Source: Sphingomonadaceae bacterium (lineage in GTDB: Bacteria > Pseudomonadota > Alphaproteobacteria > Sphingomonadales > Sphingomonadaceae). Taken from it: DNA of 16,650 bases. The notes under the pieces are model-generated. The model was given only the letters and a program-made list of their open reading frames with translations, did not search any database and had not been told where the DNA came from. Positions 1 through 7,042 of this stretch are shown here, one piece after another. The stretch covers positions 1-16,650 of the forward strand of contig JAFARM010000175.1 of the NCBI GenBank assembly GCA_019245455.1. Direction: 5' to 3'. Every line of letters begins with the position of its first letter. Positions within the stretch are counted from its first letter, which is position 1. The translations under genes and the position numbers were made by a program.

Positions 1-2544
1 GTTGGTCGATGCCTCGAACGCCTGCGCGTTGCCCTGGAACGACCCCTGGATCGTGTCGGGCATATGGAGGTCGGCCTCCAGCGCCTCGATCCTGGTCTTG
101 GCCTGGCTGAGCGCCACGCCGGGCGTCAGGTTGAAGCTGATCGTTACCGCCGGCAGCTGGCTCTGGTGGTTGATCGACAGCGGCGCGCCTTCGATGACGA
201 CGCGGCTGACCGCCGACAGCGGCACGGTCGAGCCGTTCGCCCCGTGAACGTAGAGCATGGCGATGCTGTCGGGCGTCAGCTGCTGGTCGGCGGCGATCTC
301 CAGGATCACCTGATAGCTGTCGACGTCGGTGTAGATGGTCGAGATCTGGCGCGTGCCGAAGCTGGAATAGAGCGTGTCGCGGATCGCCTGGACCGGCACG
401 CCGAGGCGCGAGGCGGCGTCGCGGTCGATGACGACGCGGGCCTGGCGCGCGCCCCGCTGGAGGTCGCTGTTGACGTCTTCGAACCCCGCCGTCGCCCGCA
501 GCCGCGCCTCGAACCGCTGGCCGAAGTCGAACAGCGCCGCCTGGTCGACCGACTGCAGCGTGTACTGGAAGTTGGTCGACGACGGCCGCGCGCCGAGCGT
601 CAGGTTCTGCGGGATATTCGGCGACGCCTGGACGCCGGGGATGCCGCTCAGCTTCTTGCGCAGCCGCGCCTGGACGACCTCGGCAGGGTCGCGCTCGGCG
701 CGCGGCTTCATCGGCGCGAAGATGCGGCCGCCGTTGTTGCCGGTACCGGTGAACGAGTTGACCAGCGCCATCGCCGGGTCGGCGAGCATGATCGCGGCGA
801 CCTGGTCCTGCTTGGCCTGCAGCGTCGGGTAGCCGGCATCGGGGGCGACCTCGACGCCGACGAACATATTGCCGGTGTCCTCGGTCGGGAAAAAGCCCTT
901 GGGGATCGCGCCGAAGCCCCAGATCGCCAGGCCGATCGACACCAACGTCAGGACCAGCACCGCGCGCGACCGCGCCAGCACCCAGTCGAGGGCGCGGGCG
1001 TAGCCGGCCTGGGCGCGGTCGAAGTTGCGGGTCGACCAGCGGGCGACGGCACCCGGCCGGCTGTGCTCGCCCTTGAGCACGCGCGAGGCAATCATCGGCG
1101 CCAGGCTGAGCGCGACGACGGCCGAGACGCCGATGGCAATGGTCATGGTCACGGCGAACTCGCGGAACAGCCGGCCGATGACGCCGCCCATGAACAGGAG
1201 CGGGATGAACACGGCGACGAGGCTGACCGAGATCGAGACGACGGTGAAGGCGATCTCCTTGGTCGCCGTCACCGCCGCCTCGCGCGGCGGCTCGCCGTCC
1301 TCGACGTGGCGGACGATGTTCTCGAGGACGACGATGGCGTCGTCGACGACGAAGCCGGTCGCCAGCGTCAGCGCCAGCAGGCGGAGGTTGTCGAGGCTGA
1401 AGCCGGCGAGGAACATCCCAGCGCAGGTGCCGATCGCCGCCACCGGCAGGACGATCGCCGGGATGATCGTCGCCCGCGCATCGCCCAGCACGAGGAAGAT
1501 GACGACGACGACGAGCGCGGCGGTGCCGATCAGCGTCGTCTGCGCATCCTTGACCGAATGGCGCACCGACTGCGAGCGATCGACGATGACGTCGAAGTGG
1601 GTGTTCGGCGGCAGGCTCTCGCGGATGTGGGGGAGCAGCGCCTGGACGCGGTCGGCCATGGCGACGACGTTGGCGCCGGGCTGGCGCTTGATGCCCATGG
1701 CGAGGCCGGGCGCGCCGTTGAACTTGGCCGCGCCGCGCAGGTTCTCGACCGAATCGACCGCGGTGGCGATGTCGCCGAGGCGCACCGGCAGCCCGTCCTT
1801 GTAAGCGACGACGATCGGCAGGAAGTCGGCGGCGTGCTTCAGCGTGCCGGTGGCGTCGAGGATGTAGTTCCGCGGGCCGTTGCCGATCAGGCCGACGGCG
1901 GTATTGCTGTTCGCCGCCGCCACCGCCGCACGCACGTCCTCCGGCGTCAGGCCGCGCGCGCTGAGCTTCAGGGGATCGAACTGGATTCGTACCGCGTACT
2001 TGCGCGTGCCGAAGACGTCGACCTGCGCCACGCCCTCCAGCGTCGAGAGGCGCGGGATGATCTGCGTGTCGGCGATCGTCTGCAGGTCGGACAACGGCAG
2101 CGTCGGGTCGCGCAGCGCCATGACCAGGATCGACTGGTCGGACGGGTTGACCTTCTGGAACGACGGCGGCGTCGTCATCTCGATCGGCAGCTTGCGCGCC
2201 ACCGCCGACAGCGCCGACTGCACGTCCAGGGCGGCGGCGTCGATGTTGCGGCTCAAGGCGAACTGGACGGTGATGCTGGTCGCACCCGTGCTCGACGAGG
2301 ACGTGATCTGGTCGATGCCGGCGATGGTCGACAGCTGGCGTTCGATCGGGGTGGCGACCGCACTCGCCATGGTCGCGGGGTTGGCGCCGGGCAGGCTGGC
2401 GGAAATCTGGATCGTCGGGAAATCGACCTGCGGCAGCGCGGCGACCGGCAGCTGTCCATAGCCGAAGATGCCGGCGGCGACGATCGCCACCGTCATCAGG
2501 ATGGTCGCGATCGGCCGGTCGACGAAGGCGCGAACCCAGCTCAT
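1..2544 (-). CDS. RND multidrug efflux permease, MdtB/MdtC type (partial, C-terminus outside window)
   Basis: Inner-membrane proton-driven pump subunit of the HAE1 RND family. The frame is open from the ATG at 2544 to base 1 without a stop, giving 848 residues of an expected ~1030-1050. Visible features are TM1 at residues 10-30, the LPVAALPQVDFP segment just after it, and the porter domain from about 40 to 330. TM2-TM4 follow, with the paired proton-relay aspartates at D401-D402 in GFVVDDAIVVLENI. The sequence then runs through the second large periplasmic loop and stops just before the TM8 region. Family knowledge: the wording of TM1 and TM4 matches MdtB/MdtC better than AcrB. The start lies 10 bases after the stop of the membrane-fusion gene, so the two are one operon. 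The ribosome binding site is weak (GGCGAG), consistent with coupled translation. No outer-membrane channel or regulator gene lies in the window. The substrate cannot be told from sequence. Confidence 0.95.
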   Translation of the reverse strand, partial: MSWVRAFVDRPIATILMTVAIVAAGIFGYGQLPVAALPQVDFPTIQISASLPGANPATMASAVATPIERQLSTIAGIDQITSSSSTGATSITVQFALSRNIDAAALDVQSALSAVARKLPIEMTTPPSFQKVNPSDQSILVMALRDPTLPLSDLQTIADTQIIPRLSTLEGVAQVDVFGTRKYAVRIQFDPLKLSARGLTPEDVRAAVAAANSNTAVGLIGNGPRNYILDATGTLKHAADFLPIVVAYKDGLPVRLGDIATAVDSVENLRGAAKFNGAPGLAMGIKRQPGANVVAMADRVQALLPHIRESLPPNTHFDVIVDRSQSVRHSVKDAQTTLIGTAALVVVVIFLVLGDARATIIPAIVLPVAAIGTCAGMFLAGFSLDNLRLLALTLATGFVVDDAIVVLENIVRHVEDGEPPREAAVTATKEIAFTVVSISVSLVAVFIPLLFMGGVIGRLFREFAVTMTIAIGVSAVVALSLAPMIASRVLKGEHSRPGAVARWSTRNFDRAQAGYARALDWVLARSRAVLVLTLVSIGLAIWGFGAIPKGFFPTEDTGNMFVGVEVAPDAGYPTLQAKQDQVAAIMLADPAMALVNSFTGTGNNGGRIFAPMKPRAERDPAEVVQARLRKKLSGIPGVQASPNIPQNLTLGARPSSTNFQYTLQSVDQAALFDFGQRFEARLRATAGFEDVNSDLQRGARQARVVIDRDAASRLGVPVQAIRDTLYSSFGTRQISTIYTDVDSYQVILEIAADQQLTPDSIAMLYVHGANGSTVPLSAVSRVVIEGAPLSINHQSQLPAVTISFNLTPGVALSQAKTRIEALEADLHMPDTIQGSFQGNAQAFEASTN

Positions 2545-2554
2545 GCTCGCCGGC

Positions 2555-3643
2555 TCACGCGCGGCCCTTGACGCGGACGGGATCGCCCGGGCGGAGCTTC
2601 GCCAGCGCGTCGGTGACGACCAGCATTCCCGGCCGCACCCCCTGCGCGATGAAGGCACGCCCGCCCGCGCGCCCGGCGACGGCGACGCGCGTCAGCACCA
2701 CCTTGCCCGCCGCGTCGACCGTCCAGACATAAGGGAAGTCGGGCCCGGTCTGCACCGCCGCCTCGGGCACGGCGATATGCGGCGCGGCCGCCCCGAGCGG
2801 CAGATCGAGGTCGACCAGTGCGCCCGGCCACAGCGCGTCGCCGGCGTTGGCGAACTCGGCCTTGGCGGCGAGGTTGCCGGTCGCCGCGTCGACGCTGTTG
2901 TCGAGGAACACCAGCCGCCCGGTGGCGATGCCGGCGGCGTTGCCGTGGATGCGCGCGGTGACGGCGACGGGGTGCGCCGCCATGACCTGACGCAGCGGCT
3001 GGATCGTCTCGGGCGGGACGGCGAAGCGCACCAGGATCGGTTGCAGCTGGTTGACGGTGACCAGCGGCAATGCATCGGCGGTGCGGACGGTCGCCCCGAC
3101 CTTGTAGTTGATCTCGCCGGTCCGCCCGCCGACCGGCGCGCGGACGGTGAGGTACGACAGCTGCGTCTCGGCCGCGACGATCGTCGCGCGGGCCGCGTCG
3201 ATGTTCGCCCTGGCGGTGTCGGCGGCGGCCTGCTTGACCTCGATCGTCGCCTTGGAGACGAAGCCGTTCGCGACCAGCGCCTGGCTGCGGCGGAGGTCGG
3301 CCGCGGCCTGCGCCTGGACGGCAACGGCGCTCGCCATCGCCGCATGGTTCTGCGCCATCTGCGCGCGGACGGCGCGGTCGTCGAGGCGGAACAGCGGCTG
3401 GCCGGCGCGCACCGTGTCGCCCTCGTGGAACAGGATCGCCTCGATCTGCCCGTCGACGCGCGGACGGACGGCGACGGACTGCAGCGGCGTCACCGTGCCG
3501 AGCACCGTCAGCCGCGGCGTATAGTCGGCGAGCGCGGCCGGCTCCGCCGCCACGGCGAGTGGTGGCCGGGCATGGGGAGCCGGCGCGCCGCCGCCGCCGC
3601 ACGCCCCCAGAACCAGCGTCAGGAACAGAGAATAACGCTTCAT
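2555..3643 (-). CDS. RND efflux membrane-fusion (periplasmic adaptor) lipoprotein, MdtA/AcrA type
   Basis: Periplasmic adaptor linking the RND permease to an outer-membrane channel. The 362-residue product starts with a lipoprotein signal ending in a lipobox (LGAC, Cys15). It is followed by a Gly/Ala/Pro-rich linker to about residue 35. The first lipoyl half is at 55-90 (VRPRVDGQI...GDTVRAGQPLFRLDD). An Ala/Gln-rich alpha-helical hairpin spans about 92-160. The second lipoyl half is at 162-200 (LTVRAPVGGRTGEI), then a beta-barrel at about 203-285 and a membrane-proximal domain to the end (RPGMLVVTDALAKLRPGDPV). The start is the ATG at 3643, preceded on the minus strand by AAGGGG with 4-5 bases of spacing. 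It lies upstream of, and is co-transcribed with, the permease. The length is normal for the family. Confidence 0.95.
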   Translation of the reverse strand: MKRYSLFLTLVLGACGGGGAPAPHARPPLAVAAEPAALADYTPRLTVLGTVTPLQSVAVRPRVDGQIEAILFHEGDTVRAGQPLFRLDDRAVRAQMAQNHAAMASAVAVQAQAAADLRRSQALVANGFVSKATIEVKQAAADTARANIDAARATIVAAETQLSYLTVRAPVGGRTGEINYKVGATVRTADALPLVTVNQLQPILVRFAVPPETIQPLRQVMAAHPVAVTARIHGNAAGIATGRLVFLDNSVDAATGNLAAKAEFANAGDALWPGALVDLDLPLGAAAPHIAVPEAAVQTGPDFPYVWTVDAAGKVVLTRVAVAGRAGGRAFIAQGVRPGMLVVTDALAKLRPGDPVRVKGRA

Positions 3644-3836
3644 TAACCCCTTGACGCGAAGCGGTTTCGCTTGGGCGTTGCCTTGGCACGCCCGCGGATC
3701 GCGTCAACTGTAAACTGTCGCGTCGTGCCGCGCCGGCGGAGCGCGTGTTACCCGTCGGCCACGCGCGCATCGGTCGCAGGCGCGTTGCCGCACGCCGGGG
3801 GTTGTGGGCGGACCATTCACCATCCGGAGGTCTGCC
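3644..3836. promoter_or_regulatory. Divergent intergenic region with operator-like inverted repeats
   Basis: This region separates the efflux operon (minus) from the small charged-protein gene (plus). Directly visible: perfect 9-base inverted arms TTGACGCGA (3651-3659) and TCGCGTCAA (3699-3707). Inside them is a second dyad at 3673-3693 (GGGCGT-T-GCC / GGCACGCCC, one bulged base) and a small hairpin AAGCG-GTTT-CGCTT at 3659-3672. A direct repeat AACTGT-A-AACTGT follows at 3706-3718. The symmetric elements sit within 65 bases of the efflux start codon. That is where a TetR- or MarR-type repressor would be expected, but no regulator gene is adjacent. I see no convincing -35/-10 pair. The regulatory role is inference. 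Confidence 0.4.
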
Positions 3837-4148
3837 ATGCCCGCCCGCTTCGTCGCCACCGCCAACGCCTTCGACAAGGGCGTCGAGACGGTCAAGCCTG
3901 CCGCCGGCGTCAAGCTGATCGAGGACTGGGAAGCCGAGCTGAAGGATACCGACATCCCCGGTGCCAAGGGGATCGCCGGCGATCTCGAGCGGCTGAAGAA
4001 GGCGCTGTCGGCCGACGAGCCCGATGCGGAGAAGGTCAAGTCGCTGGTCCACAAGCTCGGCGAGGCGACGACGAAGATCGCCGAACGCGCCGACGACAAG
4101 GTCAAGGACAAGGTCGCCGAGCTCGGCAAGGCGCTGAGCGCGGCGTGA
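3837..4148 (+). CDS. Small charged helical protein, unknown function
   Basis: I do not recognise this family. The product is 103 residues with no signal peptide, membrane span or cysteine. It is rich in Lys, Glu, Asp and Ala. From about residue 40 onward it reads as amphipathic helices (for example KVKSLVHKLGEATTKIAERA and DDKVKDKVAELGKAL), which suggests a cytoplasmic helical bundle or coiled coil. The ATG at 3837 is chosen because GGAGG (3826-3830) precedes it by six bases. An upstream start at 3804 in the same frame would place this motif inside the gene. The gene is transcribed divergently from the efflux operon and is followed within five bases by a large inverted repeat. GC-rich third positions and the good ribosome binding site support real coding. 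The function is unknown. Confidence 0.75.
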   Translation: MPARFVATANAFDKGVETVKPAAGVKLIEDWEAELKDTDIPGAKGIAGDLERLKKALSADEPDAEKVKSLVHKLGEATTKIAERADDKVKDKVAELGKALSAA

Positions 4149-4152
4149 AGCG

Positions 4153-4276
4153 ATCCTCCCCCGCCGGGGGGGGTGGCGCGAAGCGCCGGAGGGGGCCCGA
4201 ACCACAGGCGATTGCCCGACCTGCAAGCCCCCTCCGTCACCGCTGCGCGGTGCCACCTCCCCCGGTGGGGGAGGAT
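4153..4276. repeat. Large imperfect inverted repeat (REP/BIME-like), family 1
   Basis: The left arm at 4153-4196 begins ATCCTCCCCCGCCGG and ends GGAGGGGGC. The right arm at 4227-4276 is its imperfect reverse complement, beginning GCCCCCTCCG and ending GTGGGGGAGGAT. A 30-base spacer separates them. The element fills the gap between the converging ends of the small plus-strand gene (stop at 4148) and the DUF427 gene (stop at 4278). It could fold as a long hairpin acting as a bidirectional transcription barrier, although no T-run follows. Mobility as a palindromic intergenic element is inferred. Confidence 0.85.
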
Positions 4277-4277
4277 T

Positions 4278-4559
4278 TCACCCCACCCGCACGCCCTTCC
4301 AGAACGCCACCCGGTCCTTGATCTGCGCCGCGGCGTCCTTGGGCGCGGGGTAGTACCACGCGGCATCGGGGTTCTCGCGCCCGCCCGCCGTGACGATGTA
4401 ATAGCTCGCCGTGCCCTTCCACGGGCAGACGCTGGTCGTGCTGCTCGGGCTGAGGACGCCGGGCTTCACGGCATCCAGTGGGAAATAGTGGTTGTTCTCG
4501 ACCACCACCGTGTCGTCCGACTCGGCGATGACGGTGTCGTTCCAGACGGCTTTGACCAT
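4278..4559 (-). CDS. DUF427 domain protein
   Basis: This 93-residue cytoplasmic protein is a whole single DUF427 domain (Pfam PF04248), whose biochemical function is not established. The diagnostic core is visible: an N-terminal strand pair (AVWNDTVIAESDDTVVVENNHYFP), then VLSPSSTTSVCPWKGTASYY at about residues 39-59, and a C-terminal AAWYYPAPKDAAAQIKDRVAFW. The Ser-Thr-Thr-x-x-x-Pro-x-Lys-Gly-x-Ala pattern is the family hallmark. The start is the ATG at 4559 with GAGGAG about nine bases upstream on the minus strand. The gene lies downstream of amn in the same direction, with a 177-base hairpin-rich gap between, so co-transcription is uncertain. The stop abuts the inverted repeat. Confidence 0.93.
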   Translation of the reverse strand: MVKAVWNDTVIAESDDTVVVENNHYFPLDAVKPGVLSPSSTTSVCPWKGTASYYIVTAGGRENPDAAWYYPAPKDAAAQIKDRVAFWKGVRVG

Positions 4560-4612
4560 GGCTCGGGGCTCCTCGGTGACATGGCCGCTGTAGCATCGCT
4601 GCGGGCAGCCGT

Positions 4613-4665
4613 CGCGGCAAAGCCGCGCCGTCGGACGGGTTCGGCGGCGAAGGTCCGCCGACCCG
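4613..4665. repeat. Tandem short hairpins between amn and the DUF427 gene
   Basis: Two stem-loops lie in the 177-base gap. The first is CGCGGC-AAA-GCCGCG at 4613-4627. The second is a stem of about eleven base pairs with one bulge at 4636-4665 (CGGGT-T-CGGCGG, loop CGAAGGT, CCGCCGACCCG). They would be transcribed after amn and before the DUF427 gene, so they may end or attenuate the amn transcript. No T-run follows, so a classical intrinsic terminator is not supported. The rest of the gap is low-complexity GC-rich sequence in which I see no gene. Confidence 0.4.
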
Positions 4666-4736
4666 CCGGCCGGCTTCGCGCGAGTCCGCGCGCTGCTGTG
4701 CGCGCCTGCGGCGTGCGCGCTGCGCTCGGCCGCGCT

Positions 4737-6185
4737 TCAGCGGAAGGGGGGTTCATCGAACGCGCGGAGCTTGCGGCTGTGCAGCCGGTCGCCGGCGGCG
4801 CGCAGTCGGTCGATGGCGGCGATGCCGATCTGCAGGTGCTCGCTGATCGCGCCCTCGTAGAAGCGGTTGGCCTGACCCGGCAGCTTGATCTCGCCGTGGA
4901 GCGGCTTGTCCGACACGCACAGCAACGTGCCGTAGGGGACGCGGAAGCGGTAGCCCTGGGCCGCGATGGTGGCGCTCTCCATGTCGACGGCGACCGCGCG
5001 GCTCTGGTTGAAGCGCAGCGCCGAGCGGCTGAAGCGCAGTTCCCAATTGCGGTCGTCGGTGGTGACGACGGTGCCGGTGCGCAGGCGGGGCTTCAGCGCC
5101 TCGTCGGCGAGGCCGGTGATGTCGGCCGCGGCGCGGGAGAGCGCCTGCTGCACCTCGGCGATCGGCGGGATCGGGATCTCGGGCGGCAGGACGTCGTCGA
5201 GCACATGGTCGTCGCGCAGATAGGCATGGGCCAGCACATAGTCGCCGATCGTCTGGCTGGGGCGCAGGCCCCCGCAGTGCCCGATCATCAGCCACGCCTC
5301 TGGCCGCAGCACGGCGAGGTGGTCGGTGATCGTCTTGGCGTTCGACGGGCCGACGCCGATGTTGACCAGGCTGATCCCCGTGCCGCCGGGCGCCATCAGG
5401 TGATAGGCCGGCATCTGGTGCCGCCGCCACGCACCGTCGGCGATGGCCCGCGCGGGGTCGGGTCCACCGCCATCGTCCTCGCGGCCGATGACCGCCCCGC
5501 CGCTGCACGACAGCGCGGTGTACGGCGTATCGGCGGCGAGTTGCCGGCACGCCCAGGCGACGAACTCATCGACATATCGGTGGTAGTTGGTGAGGAGCAC
5601 GTAGCGCTGGACGTGCGCCGCCGGCGTCCCCGTATAGTGGCGGAGGCGTGCCAGGCTGAAGTCGGTGCGCGGCGCGTCGAACAGCGCCAGCGGCCGCGGC
5701 CGGTGCGGGTCGAGCAGCCACAGCCCGTCGGGCAACTCGTCGCCGATATGGGCGAGCTCGGTCGTCGGGAAGTGGCGCGCGAGCTCGGCCGCCGCCGCCG
5801 CATCGAGGCGCAGGTCCTCCGCCCCGTCGAGAACATAGGGGTAGGGGATCTCGACCGCCGAGCGCCCGGCCGTGACCTCGACGCCGAAGTCGGCGACGAG
5901 CAGGTCGAGCTGCTCGATCAGATAGTCGCGGAACAGCTCGGGGTGGGTCACGGTCGCGGCATAGTCGCCGGGTACGGTCACGCGGGCGAAGGCGCGGATC
6001 AGCCGCGGCGCGCCGCCACCGGCATAGCGCAGGCGCACCTCGGGGTAGGCGAAGCAACCGACCGCGCGCAGGGCGGGATCGGGCGGCGTCCCGGTGCGCA
6101 GATACGCCGCCAGCGCCTCGCGCAGCGCCGCCACGGAGGCGGCATGAGTCGCGACAAGCGCGTCGACGATGGCGGCCGAGGTCAT
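4737..6185 (-). CDS. amn: AMP nucleosidase
   Basis: Hydrolyses AMP to adenine and ribose 5-phosphate in the cytoplasm (EC 3.2.2.4), adjusting adenylate pools and purine salvage. The 482 residues match the E. coli enzyme (484) over nearly the full length. The N-terminal domain has EIPYPYVLDGAEDLRLD (about 112-128), PTTELAHIGDELPDG and FSLARLRHYTGTP. The catalytic phosphorylase-fold domain has GISLVNIGVGPSNAKTITDH (about 270-289), MIGHCGGLRPSQTIGDYVLAHAYLRDDHVLD and TGTVVTTDDRNWELR. It also carries the nucleoside-binding DMES (401-404) and CVSDKPLHGE with the likely catalytic Asp426. The C-terminus DRLHSRKLRAFDEPPFR is also family-typical. The ATG at 6185 overlaps the stop of the upstream membrane gene as ATGA, implying translational coupling. 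No key residue appears missing. Confidence 0.97.
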   Translation of the reverse strand: MTSAAIVDALVATHAASVAALREALAAYLRTGTPPDPALRAVGCFAYPEVRLRYAGGGAPRLIRAFARVTVPGDYAATVTHPELFRDYLIEQLDLLVADFGVEVTAGRSAVEIPYPYVLDGAEDLRLDAAAAAELARHFPTTELAHIGDELPDGLWLLDPHRPRPLALFDAPRTDFSLARLRHYTGTPAAHVQRYVLLTNYHRYVDEFVAWACRQLAADTPYTALSCSGGAVIGREDDGGGPDPARAIADGAWRRHQMPAYHLMAPGGTGISLVNIGVGPSNAKTITDHLAVLRPEAWLMIGHCGGLRPSQTIGDYVLAHAYLRDDHVLDDVLPPEIPIPPIAEVQQALSRAAADITGLADEALKPRLRTGTVVTTDDRNWELRFSRSALRFNQSRAVAVDMESATIAAQGYRFRVPYGTLLCVSDKPLHGEIKLPGQANRFYEGAISEHLQIGIAAIDRLRAAGDRLHSRKLRAFDEPPFR

Positions 6186-6841
6186 CGGTTTCGCGGCACG
6201 ACAGTGTCGGGCAGGATAGCGACGTCGGGGTGCCAGCGCCGAACGAGCCCGAGCAGCCCGACATAAGCTGTGCTGACGGAGCCTGCGGCTTGGCCTTCAA
6301 CTGTCTTCGCACGCATCTCGCGGATGAGATAACGCGCTTTGGTGAGATAGAACGACTTGACTGTGCTCTTGAAATACTCGCGAGCAAGACTGTCGGAGAG
6401 CAAGCCAGCGTTGATCCCGATCGCAAGCTGCTCGTAGAAGTTCGCGATTTGAATTAGATGGTAAGCGACCGGGAAACGGTCGGGGCTGTCGACTGCGTAC
6501 AGCGCTGAATCATAAAAGTCGGCGACCAGCGCCTTTGCCTTCGCTTCGTTGATGCTTAAGTAGGGCGAGAATTCTCGCATCACCCGCTCGCGAAGCCCGA
6601 CATAGCGGGCATCTCGGTTGTATGAATAGATCAGATCGAATGTGTTCTTCTCAATCTGGTTCTGTCTTGCGACGTGGGTGGTATACAGCCAACCGCAGGT
6701 GGCACAGAACGCCACGAAAAGAAGGGCTACGTGGTCCCAGGTGCCGGTGAACCCGTGATCGACAAACAGCCCGATCAGGAAGGCACCGGCCGCGATCGCC
6801 AGCCGCGTGGTGAGAACGACCCCCGCCACCGGGGACCGCAA
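6182..6841 (-). CDS. Two-helix membrane protein, DUF4760-like, lower GC than neighbours
   Basis: A 219-residue protein of unknown function. Two hydrophobic segments lie at about residues 9-27 and 37-53. A soluble helical domain follows, with NTFDLIYSYNRDARYVGLRE, a central LIQIANFYEQLAIGINAGLLSD and EYFKSTVKSFYLTKARYL. The FYEQLAIGINAGLL block recalls the DUF4760 family; I hold that assignment at moderate confidence. GC is about 50-57% in most sampled 60-base blocks and about 43% near 6601-6660, against about 70% in neighbours, suggesting acquired DNA. The stop overlaps the amn start (ATGA). The start is uncertain: TTG at 6841 has no ribosome binding site, and GTG four codons later is possible. 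The same frame continues upstream through one TAG (6842-6844) to an ATG at 6904 with a good ribosome binding site. The gene may therefore be a longer one broken by a nonsense codon. Confidence 0.75.
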   Translation of the reverse strand: MRSPVAGVVLTTRLAIAAGAFLIGLFVDHGFTGTWDHVALLFVAFCATCGWLYTTHVARQNQIEKNTFDLIYSYNRDARYVGLRERVMREFSPYLSINEAKAKALVADFYDSALYAVDSPDRFPVAYHLIQIANFYEQLAIGINAGLLSDSLAREYFKSTVKSFYLTKARYLIREMRAKTVEGQAAGSVSTAYVGLLGLVRRWHPDVAILPDTVVPRNR

Positions 6842-6904
6842 CTAAAGATCGGAAATCGGCTCGGGGTCGGCGGGGACGCAAAGGTCGCTGATCGGTTCGC
6901 GCAT
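6842..6904 (-). other. Upstream in-frame 20-codon ORF ending in TAG directly before the DUF4760-like gene
   Basis: An ATG at 6904 is preceded on the minus strand by GGAAGA (6911-6916) with six bases of spacing, a better initiation signal than the TTG at 6841. Twenty sense codons follow, then TAG at 6842-6844, then the TTG with no gap and in the same frame. The peptide contains EPISDL twice (residues 3-8 and 15-20) written with different codons in places (GAA/GAG, ATC/ATT, AGC/TCC, GAC/GAT). This could be a leader peptide with stop-start reinitiation, or the true N-terminus of a 240-codon gene carrying an amber mutation or base-call error. I cannot decide between these from one sequence. Confidence 0.5.
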
Positions 6905-6966
6905 CGACGGTCTTCCGTTGCCTGCCGCGATCACATAAGCGACACTGAGTCGCGACGCAAGCGCAG

Positions 6967-6995
6967 AACATAGGATGAATCAGTTTTTGCTTCAA
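6967..6995 (-). promoter_or_regulatory. Candidate sigma-70-type promoter for the DUF4760-like/amn operon
   Basis: On the minus strand, TTGAAG (6990-6995) and TATGTT (6967-6972) are separated by exactly 17 bases in an unusually AT-rich patch. The predicted transcript start is near 6960, about 56 bases before the ATG at 6904 and about 120 before the TTG at 6841. On the plus strand the same patch has a weaker pair, TTGCTT (6987-6992) and TATCGG (7009-7014) with a 16-base spacer. That pair could serve the acyl-CoA dehydrogenase gene. The rest of the 6842-7042 gap shows nothing else I can support. Confidence 0.45.
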
Positions 6996-7042
6996 CTCGC
7001 GGAGCGGGTATCGGTTGCCGGCACGACGAGGAATAGCGGCCC

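Noticed and set aside
64..2571. 835-codon open frame on the plus strand opposite the RND permease
   Set aside because: It is antisense to an unmistakable RND permease. Its translation is Arg/Asp/Gly-rich low complexity with no motif, typical of GC-rich shadow frames.
2541..4256. 571-codon minus-strand open frame over the adaptor gene
   Set aside because: It lies out of frame with the well-supported adaptor lipoprotein and is Arg-rich low complexity.
6651..6995. Minus-strand 114-codon frame beginning with TTG at 6995
   Set aside because: It lies in a different frame from the DUF4760-like gene, begins inside the candidate -35 box, and its later part is a shifted reading of the membrane protein.
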